From Pyrenochaeta sp. MPI-SDFR-AT-0127 (taxonomy: Eukaryota; Ascomycota; Dothideomycetes; Pleosporales; Cucurbitariaceae), in the NCBI GenBank assembly GCA_020747015.1, contig JAGTJM010000070.1:100981-164980 (forward strand): a stretch of DNA of 64,000 bases, given 5' to 3'. Below, piece after piece: positions 58,887 through 64,000 of the stretch (within the stretch, counting starts at the first letter, position 1; every line of letters starts with the position of its first letter). Under the pieces are notes generated by a model. That model saw nothing but the letters and a program-made list of their open reading frames with translations, was not told the origin of the DNA and searched no databases. The position numbers and the translations under genes were made by a program.

Positions 58887-59478
58887 TGTGTATAAAGTTT
58901 AGATACTTAAGATACTTAAACTATCTAAGCTTATTTTCTTTATTTAATTACGTAAGCTATATTAGAGCTTAGGTAATAAAACTTAGTACGATTTACTCGC
59001 CTGTAAATCAATTAGATAATATAATTTATTATTCTAGCGTTACTATTAAGCGAGATATTAAGGAAAAGGCTTAACTCTAAGCTTAAGCCTTAAAGCTGTT
59101 GCTTGCAGAATAAGCTCCTGTTTGCGGAAGTTACTTTCCTTTATTCTTTATTACTTTCAGCTAAATAAAACTAATAATAATAATAAACTGTTTGCAGTAA
59201 CTATATACGCAAACAGTTATTATAAAGAAAACTCTGTCTAGTCTAGTAAGACCTAGACTTCTATATTTTATCTATAATAATAGCCTGTACCTCTTGTCTA
59301 AAATCTGTACCTAGCAATAATCTATTTATCCTACCTACCTTCTATCTAAAATATTCTGCTATATATAAGTAATCTTTATTATTATCCTAAGAGCTAAGCC
59401 GCTGCTAGCCTATCTAGGTCACTAGGCTATTCTATTTATTAAAGAAAGTTACTTCCTCCTCTCCCTACTTTCTTTACA
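58887..59478 (+). repeat. Central LTR shared by copia copies 1 and 2
   Basis: It starts TGTGTATAAAG after the purine tract and ends CTTTACA before the second primer site, ~592 bp. It serves as 3' LTR of copy 1 and 5' LTR of copy 2. It holds a perfect 10-bp stem (AACTGTTTGC / GCAAACAGTT at 59186-59195 and 59209-59218, 13-nt loop) inside a ~237-bp segment missing from the first LTR. Confidence 0.85.
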
Positions 59479-59495
59479 GGTTATGAGCCCGGAGG
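59479..59495 (+). other. Primer-binding site, copy 2
   Basis: Identical to that of copy 1 and in the same position relative to the LTR end. Confidence 0.7.
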
Positions 59496-60463
59496 CTTAT
59501 AAGCTCTAAGGAACTTTATATATTTTATTACTTTAGTAAGCTTATATAAGCACTAAGTAGTAAAAGGAAAAGAGTTATTTAACTCTATTATATCTATTAC
59601 TTCCTAGTATAGATAATACTTTTATACTACTAGTATATTAGTTATTTATTAGCTTTTAAGCTATTTAGAGACGCGTAGGCTCTATTTAGTTAGCTTTTAG
59701 AAACTAGTATATATAGAGTTTAGAAGGATAAAAGCTATAGTTTTATTCTATTAGCTTAGGATAGAAGAAACTCGAGTACTCTATCTTAGCTCTTAGATTT
59801 ATAAAAACAGTATAGCTTAAGGCTTATCTAGTCTTAGTCCCTACTCGCTCTTCTCTTAGGAATAAGAGGTATTATTTTATATTTAACTAGTTATTTACTA
59901 GTTATTTATATTATATAAGAGTCTATCTAAAGATTATCCCTAGAGGAAGGTGTAAAGACCTGTCTTTAGAATTATTAAGAGTAAACTAGCTAGCGTCTTT
60001 AGTAAGCTTTATTTATAAAGTTACTATCGAAACGAAAAATATAACGCCTCTCTACCTAATATATATTACTATATATATTATTATTTTAAGTAAGAACTAT
60101 AGGAAATAGTCTTACTATTTTATAGTTATAAGAGCTATAATAGCCGTACTATATATTATAACTTATAAGGTTTTCTTTTATAAGACCTAAGGAATATTTC
60201 CTTAAGAGCCTTAAGAAATCTAGTTATAAATAAATTATTATAGGCTTAGTAATACTACTAGCTCTATATAAAGACCTAGGATCTAAAATATAACTTTATA
60301 TTAGTTATATCCTAGGCTAAGAAGTTAGTACTAGCTATATTAGGCTAGTATTTAATTTTTTATAAAAATCTAAAATAACTCTAATTCCTTAAAGAGGAGT
60401 TATAAGACGTTATCCTTAAATAATATCTATTTTTTAAGCTATAACTATCTTTATAGTCAAAAA

Positions 60464-63400
60464 ATGGATAATATATTTAAGATTCCTAAGCTAAAAGGCT
60501 CTTCTAATTTTGATATTTGGTCTATTAGAATAGAAGCTCTATTAGTTAAGGAGGGATATCTAGATATAGTTAATCAGGACTATACTCTAAATATAGATGA
60601 TAACGATTTAGATTTATTAGCAGTTAGAGCTAATAAGGCTACTGCTTTTATTAAATTGTCCTTAGAGGACGGCCCTTTATTACAGGTTAGATTTGAAACT
60701 AATCCTTATTTATTATGGAATAGTCTAGAAAACCTATATAAAGCTAAAGGCTTTAGTAGTGATTTCCTTATTTGTAAGGATCTAATAAATACTACTATAA
60801 ATACTTATAAAGGAAACTTAGAATTATATCTAAACGCCTTTAAAAGAATACTTAATAACCTTAAATCTAAGGCTATTAACCTACCTAATAAGTTTCTAAT
60901 AGCTTTATTATTAAATAACTTAAATAAAGACTACGATTACGTAGTAGCTATTATAACTCAAACTATTAGGCTAGACGATAGTACACTAGAAATTGACGAT
61001 ATTATATCTCAGTTATTAGATGAGTCTAGAAGGCTTAGTTCTATAAAATCTAGTAATACTAGCTATTATACTAATAAAAGTATTAGTTATAATAATAGCT
61101 ATAATACTAGTAAAAATACTAGTAATAATAAAAAAGGCAGTTACTATAGTAACGATATAGAGATGTCTATGCAGACTAATAGTAGTAAAAATAATAAACC
61201 TCCTAAAAATACTATTAAAAGCTGTAAATTCTGCTATAAGCAAGGACATTTAGAAAATAACTGCTATAAAAAATACCCAGAACTAAGAACTAGTTATAAT
61301 ACTAAAAATAAGAGTATTAATAATACTAGTAAAAACATACTAAGTACTAGTTTAAATAATAAATATAAAACTAGTACTATAGACTTTATCTTAGATTCTG
61401 GAGCTACTATACACACTAGTTATATAAAAGAGCTATTTACTAGTATTAGACCTACTAATATATCTATTAAGTGGGGTAATACTAATAATACTATTAAAGC
61501 TAGTGGTATAGGAGATATAGACGTCTATTTTACTAGTACTAAGAAAGTAGTAAAACTAAAAGACGTTCTATTTATTCCTAGCCTAGGAGTTAACTTATTA
61601 AGTCTTAGTCTCATAACTAAGAAAGATTATAAGTTATCTTTTAATAAAGATAGTTGCTTTATCTATACGCCTAATAATACTTTATTAACTAAGGGTAGTT
61701 ATAAAGAAGGCGTTAGTATTTTTAGTACTATAAGTACTAAGACTATTAACTATAATTATAATAATCCCTCTAGGATTATTAATACTATCCTAAATATAGA
61801 GGATAGTAAGAATAATAGTAAAGCTATAAGCCTAGAGGATATTAATAATCCTAGTAGTTCTATAATTCCTACTAGTAATAAGGAAATAGTATATAATAAA
61901 AATACTATAGAACTTATACATAATAGGCTAGGACATATTAGTCTAAAAGCTATAAAACAGCTTCTTAATAAGACTAAAGGAGTAGATCTAGATCTAAAAG
62001 ATATAGAGACTGCTAGAGTTTCCTTAGATAATTGCTTAGTCTGTATTAAGGCTAAGCTAACTAAGAATATAAATAAAGAACCTAGTACTAAAGTCTTAGG
62101 CTATCTAGATCTAATCTATATAGATATAGGAGGACCTATAACTCCTAGAACTTTTAGAGGTTATAAATACTATATAACTTTTAGAGATAGTTATACTAAG
62201 TACTTAGTCGTTAAGCTTCTTAAAACTAGAAAGAATACTAGAGAAGTTATAGAAAGTACTATAGTAGAACTAGAACTAGAGGCTATAAATAATAGTAATA
62301 ACCCTAATATAAATAATAACTTTAATAATAATAAAGTTAAGGCTCTACAGCTAGATAACGAATTTAAATCTAAAGATTTAGATAGTTATTTATCTAATAA
62401 AGGGATAGAAACTAGATATTCTGCGCCTTATACTCCTGAACAAAATGGAGCTGCAGAAATTATTAATAGAGTACTACTAAATAAAGTTAGAGCTCTATTA
62501 ATAACTAGTAATTTACCTAATAATTTATGGGGAGAAGCTATCTTAACAGCTACTTATCTATATAATAGAACTCCTAGTAGTTCTATTAGTTTTAATACCC
62601 CTTATTATTTAAAATATAAAGAACTACCTAATCTAAGTAACCTTAGAATTTGGGGATCTTTAACTTATTATAAGGAACCTATTAATCTCCTTAAGAAACT
62701 AGATAATAGAGCTATACCTTACTATCTAATAGGCTATAAAGGCTCTAATATCTATAAACTATATAATTCTAGCTCTAATAAGTTTATCTACGCTAGAGAT
62801 TGTAAAATTATAGAGGGCTACTACTATAAGCAAAATAATAGTAGTAATATAAATAAGATTTTTACTAAACTAGAGGATCTAAGACTAGGTTCTAATATAG
62901 ATAAGATAACTAAATCTATAGAACCTAATAGCCTAGAACCTAGTAATCTAGAAACTAGTAATCTAGATAATAATATAGATCTAATTAACTCTGAGGAATC
63001 TGAAGACGAGTTAGTTAAGACTATAAGTAAACCTAGAAAAATCTTTAAGCCTCTAAATCCTAAAGTAATAGAAGATAATTATTCAGAAGACGAATTAGCA
63101 AATAATACTTCTATTATTAAGGATAACTATAGTATTTTAAGTACTTCTATTATAATAGAAGATACTAATACTAATATTATAAATAATAACTTACGAGAGA
63201 CTATAACTAATAGTTCTAGTAAAGTAGATATTTATAATAATACTATCCTAAAGTATATATTAAATATATACGATAATACTATTTTAGAACCTACTAGTTT
63301 TAAGGAGGTATTATTAAGAAAAGATAAAGATCTCTATCTAAAAGCTATGTACTTAGAAGTAGACGATCTACTTAATAATAATACTTGGAAACTAGTAACT

Positions 63401-63535
63401 AGGCCTAATAATATAGCTGATAAAGCTATTTTAAGAGGTAGATGGGTCCTAAATAAAAAGTATAACCTAGATAATACTATTAAAAAGTATAAGGCTAGGT
63501 GGGTAGCTAAAGGCTCCTACAACGATATAATATAA
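60464..63535 (+). CDS. Copia gag-pol polyprotein, copy 2 (1023 codons to first break)
   Basis: Gag occupies residues ~1-240 (KLKGSSNFDIWSIRIEALL, the UBN2-like copia gag). The zinc knuckle CKFCYKQGHLENNC starts at residue 254. The protease motif DSGAT is near 311. Integrase shows HNRLGH near 486, the CLVC pair, and a catalytic triad with D ~554 (IDIGGP), D ~631 (QLDNEF) and E ~665 (EQNGAAE). The RT start follows (NTWKLVTRP, RWVLNKKYN). The frame ends at 63535 because one T is missing in a T-run at ~63514 compared with copy 1. Despite the extreme AT bias and lack of CpA/TpG, every catalytic and metal-binding residue is kept. Met, His, Gln and Trp are rare; Asn, Ile, Leu, Ser and Lys dominate. 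Confidence 0.9.
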   Translation: MDNIFKIPKLKGSSNFDIWSIRIEALLVKEGYLDIVNQDYTLNIDDNDLDLLAVRANKATAFIKLSLEDGPLLQVRFETNPYLLWNSLENLYKAKGFSSDFLICKDLINTTINTYKGNLELYLNAFKRILNNLKSKAINLPNKFLIALLLNNLNKDYDYVVAIITQTIRLDDSTLEIDDIISQLLDESRRLSSIKSSNTSYYTNKSISYNNSYNTSKNTSNNKKGSYYSNDIEMSMQTNSSKNNKPPKNTIKSCKFCYKQGHLENNCYKKYPELRTSYNTKNKSINNTSKNILSTSLNNKYKTSTIDFILDSGATIHTSYIKELFTSIRPTNISIKWGNTNNTIKASGIGDIDVYFTSTKKVVKLKDVLFIPSLGVNLLSLSLITKKDYKLSFNKDSCFIYTPNNTLLTKGSYKEGVSIFSTISTKTINYNYNNPSRIINTILNIEDSKNNSKAISLEDINNPSSSIIPTSNKEIVYNKNTIELIHNRLGHISLKAIKQLLNKTKGVDLDLKDIETARVSLDNCLVCIKAKLTKNINKEPSTKVLGYLDLIYIDIGGPITPRTFRGYKYYITFRDSYTKYLVVKLLKTRKNTREVIESTIVELELEAINNSNNPNINNNFNNNKVKALQLDNEFKSKDLDSYLSNKGIETRYSAPYTPEQNGAAEIINRVLLNKVRALLITSNLPNNLWGEAILTATYLYNRTPSSSISFNTPYYLKYKELPNLSNLRIWGSLTYYKEPINLLKKLDNRAIPYYLIGYKGSNIYKLYNSSSNKFIYARDCKIIEGYYYKQNNSSNINKIFTKLEDLRLGSNIDKITKSIEPNSLEPSNLETSNLDNNIDLINSEESEDELVKTISKPRKIFKPLNPKVIEDNYSEDELANNTSIIKDNYSILSTSIIIEDTNTNIINNNLRETITNSSSKVDIYNNTILKYILNIYDNTILEPTSFKEVLLRKDKDLYLKAMYLEVDDLLNNNTWKLVTRPNNIADKAILRGRWVLNKKYNLDNTIKKYKARWVAKGSYNDII

Positions 63536-64000
63536 ATTATAAAGAAACCTTTTGCTTCTACTAGTAAACCTAGTATTATTAGATTACTATTATCTATTTT
63601 TAGCTATCTAGACTGGGAAATATATGCTTGGGATATTAAACAAGCTTTCCTAATGCGGAAATAGATAATAATAATATATATATCAGCTACCTATAGGCTT
63701 TGAAAACTATATCCTAGATAATTTCTAGATAGTAAAGATCTTAAAATAAAGAACTACTAGAAGCTATCTATCTAGCTAAACAAACTAAGAACTATAATAC
63801 TATAGTTTGTAATCTAAATAAAGCACTATACGGTTTAAACAAGCTAGTAGACAGTGGCAGCTATTTTTTAAACTAAAATCTTAGAAGACTTAGGTTTTAG
63901 TACTTAAAAATAGATAATAGTATTTTATTCATAATACTAGCCCTATTATACTAGCTACACACGTTGACGATTATACTAGTATTTAGTAAAGATATAATCT
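63536..64000 (+). pseudogene. Copia reverse transcriptase, copy 2, broken frame
   Basis: RT motifs are legible in shifting frames: SYLDWEIYAWDIKQAFL at ~63600-63650, a degenerate LYGL-K-QASRQW at ~63828, and THVDD at ~63958. Single-base length differences relative to copy 1 occur every 50-150 bp. Confidence 0.75.

Larger units (their letters stand above)
52521..59478 (+). mobile_element. Ty1/copia retrotransposon, copy 1 (complete with both LTRs)
   Basis: 5' LTR 52521-53089, primer site from 53090, ~970-nt leader, gag-pol frame 54076-58665, and 3' LTR 58887-59478 preceded by a short purine tract (AAGGGG at 58881-58886). Domain order gag, protease, integrase, reverse transcriptase, RNase H is that of the copia superfamily (Pseudoviridae). 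The 3' LTR is shared with copy 2. Confidence 0.9.
58887..64000 (+). mobile_element. Ty1/copia retrotransposon, copy 2 (cut by window edge)
   Basis: The second tandem element uses the central LTR as its 5' LTR, with a primer site at 59479-59495, a ~970-nt leader and the gag-pol frame from 60464. It is nearly identical to copy 1 by eye. The RT 3' half, RNase H and 3' LTR lie beyond 64000. Confidence 0.9.

Noticed and set aside
48807..64000. CRISPR-like or other prokaryotic-type repeat arrays, or a centromere/telomere
   Set aside because: Repeats in the AT-rich block resolve into LTRs and retroelement bodies. No short regularly spaced repeats and no TTAGGG arrays were seen.

Overview
The window is nuclear DNA of a filamentous ascomycete (Pezizomycotina). 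A plant-associated Dothideomycete is likely, but that placement is inference. The supporting evidence is: interrupted genes with short GT-AG introns (mostly 48-63 nt), typical fungal housekeeping proteins, two secreted family-3 pectate lyases, orphan protein families of a kind I associate with Pezizomycotina, and a sharply bounded AT-rich block carrying the signature of repeat-induced point mutation (RIP).

From 1 to 35.4 kb the window is gene-rich euchromatin of balanced base composition. In order it holds TFB1 (TFIIH p62, cut by the left edge), KGD1 (2-oxoglutarate dehydrogenase E1), FBP1 (fructose-1,6-bisphosphatase), a 1364-residue proline-rich/coiled-coil protein of unknown role, PAB1 (poly(A)-binding protein), MCU (mitochondrial calcium uniporter), a pectate lyase, an AzgA-type purine permease, RIB3 (riboflavin synthesis), an ACC-synthase-like PLP enzyme, STU2 (XMAP215-type TOG protein) and PAC1 (LIS1). 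I rebuilt the exon structures by hand, and all spliced lengths are multiples of three. The exception is PAB1, which has a one-base frame break in a C-rich run near its start. TFB1/KGD1 and STU2/PAC1 are head-to-head pairs. The second pair joins two microtubule/dynein regulators across one 787-bp promoter.

From 35.4 to 48.8 kb the genes are sparse and of accessory type: a 92-residue protein with an 11-nt first exon, two orphan-family proteins (701 and 408 aa), a second pectate lyase with different intron positions, a decayed fungal-specific transcription-factor gene, and a hotdog-fold thioesterase. The spacers between them are long and mostly featureless.

From about 48.8 kb to the right edge the DNA becomes extremely AT-rich and poor in CpA/TpG, as expected for a RIP-affected isochore. 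It contains a ruined LTR retroelement whose gag zinc knuckle has every metal ligand changed to Tyr, a reversed solo LTR, and two near-identical Ty1/copia elements in tandem that share one central LTR. The copia elements carry a primer site matching the anticodon arm of initiator tRNA-Met (half-tRNA priming, as in Drosophila copia). They keep long reading frames and all catalytic motifs despite the RIP-like composition. Their remaining frame breaks are mostly single-base homopolymer differences that fall at different places in the two copies.
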